Below the pieces are notes generated by a model. The model was not told the DNA's origin. It searched no databases and was given only the letters and a program-made list of their open reading frames with translations. From Lacticaseibacillus pabuli (GTDB taxonomy: Bacteria; Bacillota; Bacilli; Lactobacillales; Lactobacillaceae), in the NCBI RefSeq assembly GCF_028736235.1, contig NZ_CP117884.1:2480001-2544000 (forward strand): a stretch of DNA of 64,000 nucleotides, given 5' to 3'. Positions 9,041 to 17,883 of the stretch are shown piece after piece. Made by a program: the position numbers and the translations under genes. The number at the start of each line of letters is the position of its first letter. Position 1 is the stretch's first letter.

Positions 9041-9072
9041 AAAGAGGGATACGCCGCGGCGTATCCCTCTTT
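9041..9072. terminator. Bidirectional terminator between nuclease and adhesin genes
   Basis: A 14-bp stem (9041-9054 with 9059-9072) has A-rich and T-rich flanks. It is placed between the convergent stops at 9037 and 9085. Confidence 0.9.
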
Positions 9073-9084
9073 TCATGCAATCAG

Positions 9085-12000
9085 TTAGGCTTTAACACGC
9101 CGGCGCAGCAACCACGCACCAGTACCGACTGCCAAAAGCAGGCAGGTACCCAGCGCCGCTAGCCAAACAGTGCGTGCATTCCCCGTTTGTGGAAAGGCTC
9201 CGGATGGCCGACTAGTCGCAACGCTAGTGCCTATGTTGCCACCACCAGCACTACCACCAGACAAATGCGGCAGGGTTGGTGTGCTTGGACTGACTGGCTT
9301 ACCCGGCAAGGTCGGGGTTGTTGGTCCCGGCTGGTTTGGTTCACCAGGCGTCACAGGCGGCGTTGGCTTTTCGGGATCCGGCTGACCAGACTTCTTCGTG
9401 TTCGTGATGCGTAGGTTGCCCGTATCCGTATTATCCACGCTCACGGCATAACCACTTGGCACACCGACTTCGCGAACGGTGTAGGCAATCACACGCCCGT
9501 CGTCACGTAGCGGCAAATTCTGCCAAGTGTGCGCCCAGTTATCAGTGCTTCTGAGGGTGACAGGCTTACCGTGCGCTTCGCCATTAGCGTATAGCTGAAC
9601 GCGAATCTGTTTAGGGCGCAAGCCACTGATATCGCCACGCCAAGTCTTCGTTACCGTCACGCTGGTTTTACCAGGCGTGTAGCGGTTCGTGATGTCGAAG
9701 CCATGGACGCGCGTTGAGTAGTTGGCCACCGCATTTTCGGTGACGGTGTAGACAATCTTTTGACCGTTAACGTACTCGGGCAGATCATCGAAGCGATACT
9801 GCCACTTGTCCGCGGCGGTCACTGTTTTGCTAGCAACCAGCTCGTTGTTCGCCAGCAGGTTCACCACCACCTGTTTAGGACGCTGCTGATGGCGGTTGCC
9901 GTCATCGTCCCAATGCTTAGTGCCCGATACTCGTGTTTTATTAGTTTGGTAAGTGTTTGTTAGAATAATGTTCCCGTGATTTTCATTATCCACGGTTACA
10001 CGGTACCCATCCGGCACCTCGAACTCACGGACAACATAGCTGATGGTTTGGCCTTGATCAGTCAAGTCCAGATTGCCCCAGGTGTGCGTCCATTTGCCCG
10101 CCGCGTCAAGCGTCACGACATCCCCAACTGGCGTGCCGTTCGCATACAGTTGCACCTTCACCTGCTCTGGGCGCCGCCCTGCTTGGTTGTGGTCGTCATG
10201 CCAAGCCTTGGTGACTGTGACACTAGTTTGACCCGGTGTAGACTTGTTCGTCACGTCATAATTTTCGTAACTCACGGAGTAGCCAGGAAGTGAATCTTCC
10301 GTGATGGTGTAGACAATTTCTACGCCCTCGCTATATTTTGGCAGGTCAGTGAAGTGATACTGCCAATTGTCCGCAGCCGTGACCGTCTTAGTCGCCACTT
10401 GGTCGCCATCCGCCAGTAGGTTAATCACCACACTGCCTGGATGGTCGGCCTCGCCTTCCCACTTCTTTTCACCCTTGACGTCAACCAACTCCGGTTCGTG
10501 GTGGTTAATCACATCCGTCTGCTCATATGACGTCGTGTAGTGCTTTACTTCGTCCTCACGCACTGAGTAAGTGATTGGGTCCCCAGCGTCATCGGCGTAC
10601 GGAATGTCCTTGAAATTGTACTTCCAACCATCCCGAGCGGATACGGTTTGGGACAAGCCGGTCTCCGTATCACCGTTTTCAATCAAGTGTAGGGTAACTG
10701 AGAGCGGGCGTGCGCCATCGAGGTTGTCCTCGTCGTCCCAGATTTTTTCGCCGGACAGACTCGTGACGCGTTCATTTTCGACGGTGACCTCAGTGACGTT
10801 AGAATTGGCAGATTTTGCCACGGTCACTAGGTACCCCGCTTCAAATTCTGGGCTGATGGCGTACCCATCAGGTGCATTGGTTTCAAACAAGTAGTAGTCG
10901 CCCATGGTTAAGTCCTCAAAAAGCAACTCACCCTGCGCATTCACTTTCTCATCGAAGTAAATCCCCGCGCCTACGACATGGTTCTCCTTGTCCTTCACCC
11001 GGTACAGGCTGAAGGTCGCGCCCGTCAGCGTCTTGCCGTTCGCCGCGTCGGTTTTCACAACCTTAATGCCGCCCAGCTCACCCTGCGCAGTCCCACCCGC
11101 TTCAGGGTAAGCCAGTGCAACATCCCCGGTTGTTTGCTGAGCAATGATTTTGTTCCCGGTAACCTTGACCGTGTTCGTGGGTTTAACCACTTGACCCGGG
11201 TAAGTCCCGGATGGAAAAATAATGTGCCCCGTGTAGGTGATGCGGATTTCCTGCTCTAGCGTCTCAAACTTCAGCGTAAACCCACGTTCACCACATTGTT
11301 TTTCGTAACTGGCGGGATCAATCAGTTCGTTTTTATTATCACGAACCTCAAGCGATTCCGGATCAATGCGGAGCACTTGGGTATTATCCGGGCTGTCCGT
11401 AATGACCACTTCCTCGAGTTTAAGCTTATTCTTCTCAGGATTTTCTGCGGTATCACCGTTGACAGTAACCGTGTATTGAACCTGGTCTCCTTCTTGAAGT
11501 GCCTCCTTCGCTAACAGCGCGTTCACTGGGTCGTAGCTAACCGCAGCGCTGATATTTGACGCCGTGTGCACGAGATTGTCCTTGTAAGTGAATTTGTTCG
11601 TGATTTCATCTAGTTTCGGCAAGCAACCTTTGCTGTCTAAAACAATCGTGGTCGTCAAAACAATCACGTATTCGTTTTGGCCCGGTTCAAAACCAGTAAA
11701 CTCAACCTTGGGCGTGCTGGAATGTGCCGTGAATTTCGCCGTAATTTCGCCTTTAGGAACTAATACCCCGTTCTTAGTCACGGTAAATGCGTCAGTGGAA
11801 ACTGGACCTGTTACCCCACCATTCAGTGTCACCTTGGTCGGCAAAGTATCCGTTAAGACGCCCTTTGCCCCCAGCGTCCCTAACCCACCGGTATTCACGA
11901 CCATCGTCCAGTCCACGGTGCCCTGTGCAGGATGAACGGCGCCACTTTTTGAACCTGCGATCTGTTTGGAAGGTGTCAGATCGATGTCGCGATTAGCACT

Positions 12001-14220
12001 GTGCTCATATTCCAATTTTCCGATTTTGTAATTCATTGTAATCGTATTGCGCTGCGGATCATCACGATTAGTCTTATTAAAGTTAGCTTGGTACCTAACA
12101 ATAAATTGGTCACGTGTTCCCACTTTGTCATCAATCGCCTTATCTAAGACAATTTTGAACTGCGTATATGGTTCACTGCCAATGCCTTCAATCGTGTAAT
12201 CCGCTTTGTCGACGGCAACCTCCTGGGCATCCGCGCCCGTTTTACGATGAATGGTTAATTCGTTTAATTGGTTCTTTGTCACCGTCAGCCCGGGTAAATC
12301 ATTCTTTCCCATCGTGTCCGTTAGCGTCAGAGACGTCATCAGACGGCCAACACTATTTGCAGTAATTTTAAAATTAACGGTCCCGTCCTTCTCGCTCAGT
12401 CCCGAGTGTGTTTTCGTAATATTACTCGTCACTGGCACACTACCCTCATACTTAATGTCTTCGCCCCAGCTAATGTTATTGGTATATCTGGACGACGGTT
12501 TAGTCGCAGAGGTCGAGTAGTACGTCATTGTGAACTCATCGCCGCCGTAGTCTTTATCGAGTTTAAATTGGTAAGTCGATCCCGTGCCCTTGTTAACGAC
12601 AACAACGGCGCCATCAGTTGTGGTAACGGTACTCGGAAAAGTGGTCAATTGATTTCCGTTAGCATCCGTTAGATATTGACTTTGACCCATCTTGTCGGTC
12701 AGCACGGTCCCCGCAGGAATTGTCATACCGCCCTGACGCGTTACCGTCACTTGCCATTTAACAATCCCACCCGGTAGCATAGTACCCTCTTTAGCAAGCG
12801 AAACGTCATAGGCAAAGGTTAACTCCGCAAACGCAGTAATCGGTGTTTCGTCCTTTTCAACCAACTGTGCTGCATTTTGAAGTCTCAATACCGGGGCATG
12901 ACTGCTGCCGCGTGCCTCAACCAGATCAACTGTCGTGCTGTAGTCGATCTCGTAGTAATAGTGACGGTTTGCCGTGTCCTTGAGCGTAAACGTAATGACA
13001 TTCTGGTCCGGGTTCATGCTCTGCTCAAAGACATCTGCTAGTTTGAGGCCCGCAACTTCGGTTGTGTCCCCATCAACTGATACCTCAAACGCTCTAAAAT
13101 CGGTAATTTCCTTAAAACTCACACCCGCAGGCAAGGTATCAATTATCCGTGCGCCAGCCGCCAAAGCGGTGCTTGTTTTATTAATGCCAAGCTGCCACAC
13201 AATATCGACTTTATTATTGTCTATTTTGTCCTGGTACTTCTCCGTTAACACCTTCTTGCTCAGCGCCTGAGAATCTTTCGCCACAACTTTGGGTCCAGAA
13301 ACATTCGACGCCTCAACAAACGGCACCTTGATGTCCTTCAGCTCACCAGATCCATCCAGGCTGACATTGCCAGAAACATGGAATGTCCCCCTAATCCCGG
13401 TGTATTTGGTCACCGCATCGGAAAAGGTAAACCGCACATTGCCACTGGTTTCGACAACGTATGTGCCAAACACCTCGCTACCATCCTTTAAGTGACCTGT
13501 CAGTTCCTCAGTTAGCTTGAAATTCTCTGGGAGGACAAAATCAAAGGTGTCGCCGGCAGACATTTTTAGCCGAACTTCCTCTGGTAGCGCCCATTCGTAC
13601 TCGATAATCACACGCTCCCCGACTTCAACGTGCGGAACCTCATCGCCATCCCCGTTCAAAATCTTCGCCGAGGTAAAAATTGTGCGCAAGCCATCCTCAC
13701 CCGCTGGCAACCAGTCATTGATCGATGCGCGCGTCGTCCCTTTTGCAGACGGCTGCACCACCGCTGTCGCAAACTTGGTGCCTACCGTGTTGGTCGCAAG
13801 CGGCTGGTTGTGTTGATCCAGCAGCACGGCATACACGGTCACCGACTCCCGGACTGGCGTAGTGAACTCAAAGGATGTTTCCTCTTTGCTCACTGCACTC
13901 TCCAGTGCGTAATCAGTCCCGGCTAGGTTTTGCGTTACTAAATGGTTACTGATCACCGTTAGCTGTTCACCGTGTTCATCGACGGCGAATAAGCCAAGGC
14001 GACTTTCAGTTTCCATATCACGTGCCACTTCAGCATGCCATCTAATGTGGTCACCATCCTGCTCGTGCGTGAGTGCCGCCATCGCGTACTCACTACTTAA
14101 AATTGTATTATTTGTCGTTTCGGCGCGAACGGTTTGCGCCCCCACGACGAGGTATTGTACAAACGAAAATAGTATGGTCACCAGCATCAATCGATGAATT
14201 ACTTTGATCATTCTTTGCAT
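9085..14220 (-). CDS. Large sortase-anchored adhesin with Cna-B repeats
   Basis: The 1711-residue wall protein starts at ATG 14220 behind GAGAGGG. A signal peptide ends near VRA (about 33). The N-terminal half has Ig-like adhesive/isopeptide domains of the Cna/Sdr type. A SpaA-like domain starts near residue 1050 (GGIKVVKTD), and five Cna-B domains start near 1153, 1243, 1332, 1430 and 1518. Domains 2 and 4 match each other, and 3 and 5 match each other, so a two-domain unit was duplicated. A Pro-rich linker (about 1610-1660) precedes the sorting signal FPQTG (1676-1680), a hydrophobic helix and a RRRVKA tail. FPQTG departs from LPxTG at the first residue. The probable role is host or matrix binding; the ligand is unknown. 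Confidence 0.93.
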   Translation of the reverse strand: MQRMIKVIHRLMLVTILFSFVQYLVVGAQTVRAETTNNTILSSEYAMAALTHEQDGDHIRWHAEVARDMETESRLGLFAVDEHGEQLTVISNHLVTQNLAGTDYALESAVSKEETSFEFTTPVRESVTVYAVLLDQHNQPLATNTVGTKFATAVVQPSAKGTTRASINDWLPAGEDGLRTIFTSAKILNGDGDEVPHVEVGERVIIEYEWALPEEVRLKMSAGDTFDFVLPENFKLTEELTGHLKDGSEVFGTYVVETSGNVRFTFSDAVTKYTGIRGTFHVSGNVSLDGSGELKDIKVPFVEASNVSGPKVVAKDSQALSKKVLTEKYQDKIDNNKVDIVWQLGINKTSTALAAGARIIDTLPAGVSFKEITDFRAFEVSVDGDTTEVAGLKLADVFEQSMNPDQNVITFTLKDTANRHYYYEIDYSTTVDLVEARGSSHAPVLRLQNAAQLVEKDETPITAFAELTFAYDVSLAKEGTMLPGGIVKWQVTVTRQGGMTIPAGTVLTDKMGQSQYLTDANGNQLTTFPSTVTTTDGAVVVVNKGTGSTYQFKLDKDYGGDEFTMTYYSTSATKPSSRYTNNISWGEDIKYEGSVPVTSNITKTHSGLSEKDGTVNFKITANSVGRLMTSLTLTDTMGKNDLPGLTVTKNQLNELTIHRKTGADAQEVAVDKADYTIEGIGSEPYTQFKIVLDKAIDDKVGTRDQFIVRYQANFNKTNRDDPQRNTITMNYKIGKLEYEHSANRDIDLTPSKQIAGSKSGAVHPAQGTVDWTMVVNTGGLGTLGAKGVLTDTLPTKVTLNGGVTGPVSTDAFTVTKNGVLVPKGEITAKFTAHSSTPKVEFTGFEPGQNEYVIVLTTTIVLDSKGCLPKLDEITNKFTYKDNLVHTASNISAAVSYDPVNALLAKEALQEGDQVQYTVTVNGDTAENPEKNKLKLEEVVITDSPDNTQVLRIDPESLEVRDNKNELIDPASYEKQCGERGFTLKFETLEQEIRITYTGHIIFPSGTYPGQVVKPTNTVKVTGNKIIAQQTTGDVALAYPEAGGTAQGELGGIKVVKTDAANGKTLTGATFSLYRVKDKENHVVGAGIYFDEKVNAQGELLFEDLTMGDYYLFETNAPDGYAISPEFEAGYLVTVAKSANSNVTEVTVENERVTSLSGEKIWDDEDNLDGARPLSVTLHLIENGDTETGLSQTVSARDGWKYNFKDIPYADDAGDPITYSVREDEVKHYTTSYEQTDVINHHEPELVDVKGEKKWEGEADHPGSVVINLLADGDQVATKTVTAADNWQYHFTDLPKYSEGVEIVYTITEDSLPGYSVSYENYDVTNKSTPGQTSVTVTKAWHDDHNQAGRRPEQVKVQLYANGTPVGDVVTLDAAGKWTHTWGNLDLTDQGQTISYVVREFEVPDGYRVTVDNENHGNIILTNTYQTNKTRVSGTKHWDDDGNRHQQRPKQVVVNLLANNELVASKTVTAADKWQYRFDDLPEYVNGQKIVYTVTENAVANYSTRVHGFDITNRYTPGKTSVTVTKTWRGDISGLRPKQIRVQLYANGEAHGKPVTLRSTDNWAHTWQNLPLRDDGRVIAYTVREVGVPSGYAVSVDNTDTGNLRITNTKKSGQPDPEKPTPPVTPGEPNQPGPTTPTLPGKPVSPSTPTLPHLSGGSAGGGNIGTSVATSRPSGAFPQTGNARTVWLAALGTCLLLAVGTGAWLLRRRVKA

Positions 14221-14455
14221 TTGTTTGCCCTCTCTATTGTGTTCTTAGCTCCCATCCTCTTTATTGGTTTGACGCCATAAGTACGGTTCTCACCTCCCGA
14301 ATTTGTATTGTCCCGTGAAAGTTCATCGCCTTTATCAATGGATTAATAATCCGTGATTATATTAGTTATATCTGTTTTCATTTAACAGATTTATCTTATA
14401 TATAAAAAGTAACACATTGCCGATGCTTAACAAAATACACTTGTTTTTGAACACC
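14221..14455 (-). promoter_or_regulatory. AT-rich upstream region of the adhesin gene
   Basis: A TATAAT -10 is seen on the minus strand at 14356-14361, with only a weak TTAAAT about 18 bases upstream as -35. An inverted repeat CTGTT...AACAG (14372-14388) overlaps that -35 region and could be an operator. The 5' untranslated part is about 130 bases. No gene is visible in this gap. Confidence 0.45.
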
Positions 14456-14491
14456 AAAAAAGCGTGCTGCGATTGGTGCATCGCAGCGCGC
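14456..14491 (-). terminator. Terminator of the 14510-15676 gene
   Basis: A 12-bp stem (14462-14473 with 14480-14491) is followed on the minus strand by a run of six T residues. Confidence 0.88.
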
Positions 14492-14509
14492 TCAAGGGAT
14501 AAAGCCATA

Positions 14510-15676
14510 TTAAGATTCATCATTATCCCGCAGCCACTCTTCCTGCAGGTAACCATACACGCTATCAAAGGTCACATCGAGGACTTCGCTGTTCTTAAAC
14601 GTGGTGGTCGCCTCGCTCCCGTCACCAACCGGCTCAATTCCAAAACCATTGTCAGTCACTTCCACGACACGGCCCTGGACGGCATCCACGGTCTGTGCAC
14701 TGCGCACCCGCAGCACTTTGCCCATGATGTCAGCCTCTTGCAGAATGTCCTCCAGGAAATCCGCGCCGTCCGTGAACTCACGGCGGCGGTTCAAGCCAGG
14801 CGCCTGCACAAAATGTTGTTTTTCGGCCCAGCCCTCATAAAACGAGATGGTTTGCACATAGTCAGAATCCGTCAGTAGGTAAGCGATGTTCCGCAAGCGA
14901 ATCAGGGCGTACCCGCCGAACTGACCCGCCATATCGAGCATTTGCATCACGACAAAATCGTCGCTCACTGCTTGCACCCGGCCGACGTAGAAGTTGTCAG
15001 TGTTCACCCGCGTGATGATGGCCACTAATTGCTTTGAATCGCGAACAACGGGCAGAATCTTCCCCATTTGGCCGCTGTTACGGTAGCGGCTCGTCGGTTC
15101 GTGCTGCAAATCACTGCGGTGGCTCAGCAGGACCGACTCGAGGAACAGGTCGTAGCCTTCAAATTCCAATGAGCAAACCGAGTTGAAGTCCAAGGTGACG
15201 GTGCGTTTATCGCTGTAGTTAAATTTGTTGAAGACTTCCAGTTGCAGGCTGGTCTGCGTAACAGTTGTGATTTGCCCTTCCAGATAGTTTTCACTATCCA
15301 GTGAGACCACCACGACGGCCTGGCCGGAACGCCGCATGTTCTCTGCGACCTGGTACAACAGCGGGTTATCCGCGTTCAGCGGCAAGCGCAAGGGTGCGGC
15401 TGGCATCGCCGTGAACCCATGGTCGGCCGACTTTTGCATGCGGTAGGAAATCATATCAATATCGGGACCGCCGACTTCAATCGAATCGATGGCGATCCGC
15501 GCCACGTATGCAGAGCCGTCCGCCAGCCCCGCGTCGTTGTACGTCTGCAACACGACGCCGTCATCGGCAACGGCCTCGACATAACCGGTGTAAAAATCGG
15601 TCACGTCGGTTTGGTAGACGTTGATCAGCAAATGCTGCTCCCGCGCCGCCATTAAACTCATGATGATTGCGTCCAT
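14510..15676 (-). CDS. Conserved protein of unknown function with a duplicated beta-rich domain
   Basis: The 388-residue protein starts at ATG 15676, six bases past AAAGGAG. No signal peptide or membrane helix is visible, so it is probably cytoplasmic. Two parts resemble each other: about residues 24-78 (DFYTGYVEAVADDGVVLQ...ISY) and about 225-280 (NFYVGRVQAVSDDFVVMQ...ISFY). Each is followed by a further region of short strands, and the last 50 residues are acidic. This looks like a tandem of Sm- or SH3-like barrels, but I do not recognise the family. It starts 15 bases after the dnaB stop, so it is probably in the dnaB transcript. Confidence 0.7.
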   Translation of the reverse strand: MDAIIMSLMAAREQHLLINVYQTDVTDFYTGYVEAVADDGVVLQTYNDAGLADGSAYVARIAIDSIEVGGPDIDMISYRMQKSADHGFTAMPAAPLRLPLNADNPLLYQVAENMRRSGQAVVVVSLDSENYLEGQITTVTQTSLQLEVFNKFNYSDKRTVTLDFNSVCSLEFEGYDLFLESVLLSHRSDLQHEPTSRYRNSGQMGKILPVVRDSKQLVAIITRVNTDNFYVGRVQAVSDDFVVMQMLDMAGQFGGYALIRLRNIAYLLTDSDYVQTISFYEGWAEKQHFVQAPGLNRRREFTDGADFLEDILQEADIMGKVLRVRSAQTVDAVQGRVVEVTDNGFGIEPVGDGSEATTTFKNSEVLDVTFDSVYGYLQEEWLRDNDES

Positions 15677-15691
15677 AGTGTCTCCTTTACC

Positions 15692-17065
15692 CTACGAAGG
15701 CTGATAGGCGATGGAAGAGAACTTGTTGAGGGATTTCACGAACAGCAATTTCACTGTCCCGCGCGCCCCACTACGGTTCTTTTCGATGATGATTTCCATC
15801 TCACCAACATCCTGGTCTTCGGGATCCTGATCGGCGTCGGAATCGTCGCCGTCCTCATCGCGGTAATAGTCCTCACGGTAGAGGAACGCAACGATATCCG
15901 CGTCCTGTTCAATCGCCCCAGATTCACGAATATCTGACAGCACTGGCCGCTTGTCCTGACGCTGTTCAACGCTACGAGACAGCTGGGACATCGCGATGAC
16001 CGGCACGTGCAGTTCCTTAGCAAGCTTCTTGAGCTGCCGGGAAATTTCGGAAACTTCTTGCTGGCGATTTTCCTTACCTGTGCCTTCAATCAGTTGCAGG
16101 TAGTCAATGACGATGAGGCCAAGGTGCGTGTCTGGCTGGCGGGCCAAACGACGGCACTTCGCGCGAATCTCACCGACACGAATGCCGGGGGTATCGTCAA
16201 AGTAAATATTTGTCCGAGCGAGTGAACCCATCGCCACAATCAGGTTACGGGTTTCTTCTTCGGTCAACTGCCCGGTGCGCAGGTGGTTCGCGTTGATGCT
16301 CCCCTCACTGCACAACATCCGGTTAACCAAGGATTCCGCGCCCATTTCCAAACTGAAAATCGCGACGGCTTCATTGGTCTTGGTCCCGACGTTCTGCGCG
16401 ATGTTCAACGCGAACGCGGTCTTCCCCATCCCGGGACGGGCGGCGATAACCACCAGTTCATCCTGGTGCAATCCGGTCGTGATGTGGTCCAAGTCCGGAA
16501 AGCCAGTGGCCAGCCCGGTGACGTCCTCGCTCTGTTGCATGAGCTGATCAATGTCGGTCATGGCGCTGTTCAGCACGTCAGAAATGCGCCGGAAGTCCTG
16601 ACCGCCACCCTGCGAGATGCGCGAAATGGTTTCTTCGGCCTCTTCCAGCTGCTCTTCAGGGTCATCCTGGTCGTCAAAGCCACGGTCCGCAATGGCACTA
16701 GCTGCCTGAATCAAGCGGCGGCTGGTGGCCTTTTGCTTCACAATCTGGGCGTAGTAACTGATATGCGTGACGGTCGAAACCGCGTCGGCTAGCTCAATCA
16801 GGTAACCAGCGCCCCCGATGTCTTCGAGGTTGCCCGTCCGTTCGAGCTCGGCCTGCACAGTCAAGTTGTCAATCGCTTCGTCGCGGTCGGACAGTGCGGT
16901 CATGGCGGTGAAAATCAGCTGGTGCTTGCGCTGGTAAAAATCATCCGCGGTGACGTATTCTTGGGCGTCGGCCATGCGCTGCGAATCGATAAGAATGGCA
17001 CCAAGTACCGCTTTTTCGGCTTCATTGTTCTGCGGCATCTGCCGACTCATTGCTGGTTGATCCAT
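15692..17065 (-). CDS. dnaB: Replicative DNA helicase
   Basis: The protein has 457 residues from ATG 17065, nine bases past AGGAGGG; the frame is open further upstream but without a ribosome site. The N-terminal DnaB domain (about 12-115, NEAEKAVLGAIL) is followed by the RecA-like helicase core with Walker A ARPGMGKTAF, Walker B LIVIDYLQL and MSQLSRSVEQR. It forms the hexameric helicase that opens the fork. In Bacillus-type genomes the same gene is called dnaC. In many Firmicutes it follows rplI directly; here about 10 kb lie between them. Confidence 0.97.
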   Translation of the reverse strand: MDQPAMSRQMPQNNEAEKAVLGAILIDSQRMADAQEYVTADDFYQRKHQLIFTAMTALSDRDEAIDNLTVQAELERTGNLEDIGGAGYLIELADAVSTVTHISYYAQIVKQKATSRRLIQAASAIADRGFDDQDDPEEQLEEAEETISRISQGGGQDFRRISDVLNSAMTDIDQLMQQSEDVTGLATGFPDLDHITTGLHQDELVVIAARPGMGKTAFALNIAQNVGTKTNEAVAIFSLEMGAESLVNRMLCSEGSINANHLRTGQLTEEETRNLIVAMGSLARTNIYFDDTPGIRVGEIRAKCRRLARQPDTHLGLIVIDYLQLIEGTGKENRQQEVSEISRQLKKLAKELHVPVIAMSQLSRSVEQRQDKRPVLSDIRESGAIEQDADIVAFLYREDYYRDEDGDDSDADQDPEDQDVGEMEIIIEKNRSGARGTVKLLFVKSLNKFSSIAYQPS

Positions 17066-17126
17066 TTGCCTAAGCCCTCCTAGTCTTTTAAAGAATGCTG
17101 GAATAATTCTAACATATATAGGACCT

Positions 17127-17158
17127 AAAAAAACGGCTACCGCAAGCGGCATCCGTTT
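17127..17158 (-). terminator. Terminator of the ABC exporter-TetR operon
   Basis: The imperfect stem 17131-17143 with 17146-17158 is followed on the minus strand by seven T residues. Confidence 0.8.
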
Positions 17159-17184
17159 AAAAGTGTCTGGTCTAATTAGATTGA

Positions 17185-17841
17185 CTATTTTTCTTTCGGT
17201 GCTGTTGCCAAAATGCCGTGCTCGAGGACGTCGATGTAACTTGCGACCTTATCGAGCACCGGCTGCATCTCCCCAATCGTGATATTCGGATTGGCCTGAA
17301 TGAGCCCCTTCGATTCCTCACCAATCAGGAGCGACACCGCCGTCATCATCTGTTCCACCACGTCGAGCGAGACCCCCTCGCGCAAGTTCAGGCGTTTGAA
17401 GACCGGGTCAATCATCTGCGGCAGCATTTCGTTAACCTTGCCGCTCCAGATGTCATTAAGCTGACTCGCTACGTCTTTCGGCAGGTTACCGACTTCACCA
17501 TAAGCCGCCATGCTGAGCTCAAAATCGTCAGGATAATCGATCTGCATCTGCATCTTATATTTGGTGGCGCGCACAATCATGCTCTTGAGGTCCTTCGAAT
17601 CGCTCCAGACCGTCAAATCCGCATTTTTAATCAGGCGGTCATAACTGGCCCGCACCGCGGCGACATAGAGCTGGCCCTTGCTACCGAAGTAATTGAAGAC
17701 CAGGCCCTTAGACACATCCGCGGCCTTGGCAATCTCATCCGTTTTGGCATGCTGATAGCCTTGTTTCGCAAATATCTTGGTTGCGGCAGCGAGAATGCGA
17801 GCTTCTTTGGCCGGATCTTTTGGTGTGCGACGTTTTGGCAT
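17185..17841 (-). CDS. TetR-family transcriptional regulator of the ABC exporter operon
   Basis: The 218-residue protein has an N-terminal helix-turn-helix (about 14-60: IFAKQGYQHAKTDEIAKAADVSKGLVFNYFGSK, interrupted here only by length). The C-terminal ligand and dimer domain is variable. ATG 17841 follows AAAGGAG. As the last gene of the operon it most likely represses its own promoter, where a matching inverted repeat overlaps the -35 box (20534-20564). The inducer is probably a substrate of the exporter. Confidence 0.9.
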   Translation of the reverse strand: MPKRRTPKDPAKEARILAAATKIFAKQGYQHAKTDEIAKAADVSKGLVFNYFGSKGQLYVAAVRASYDRLIKNADLTVWSDSKDLKSMIVRATKYKMQMQIDYPDDFELSMAAYGEVGNLPKDVASQLNDIWSGKVNEMLPQMIDPVFKRLNLREGVSLDVVEQMMTAVSLLIGEESKGLIQANPNITIGEMQPVLDKVASYIDVLEHGILATAPKEK

Positions 17842-17883
17842 GATGGCGCTCCTTTCGGTTGGTTTTGCGAGTTAATCTTACAC

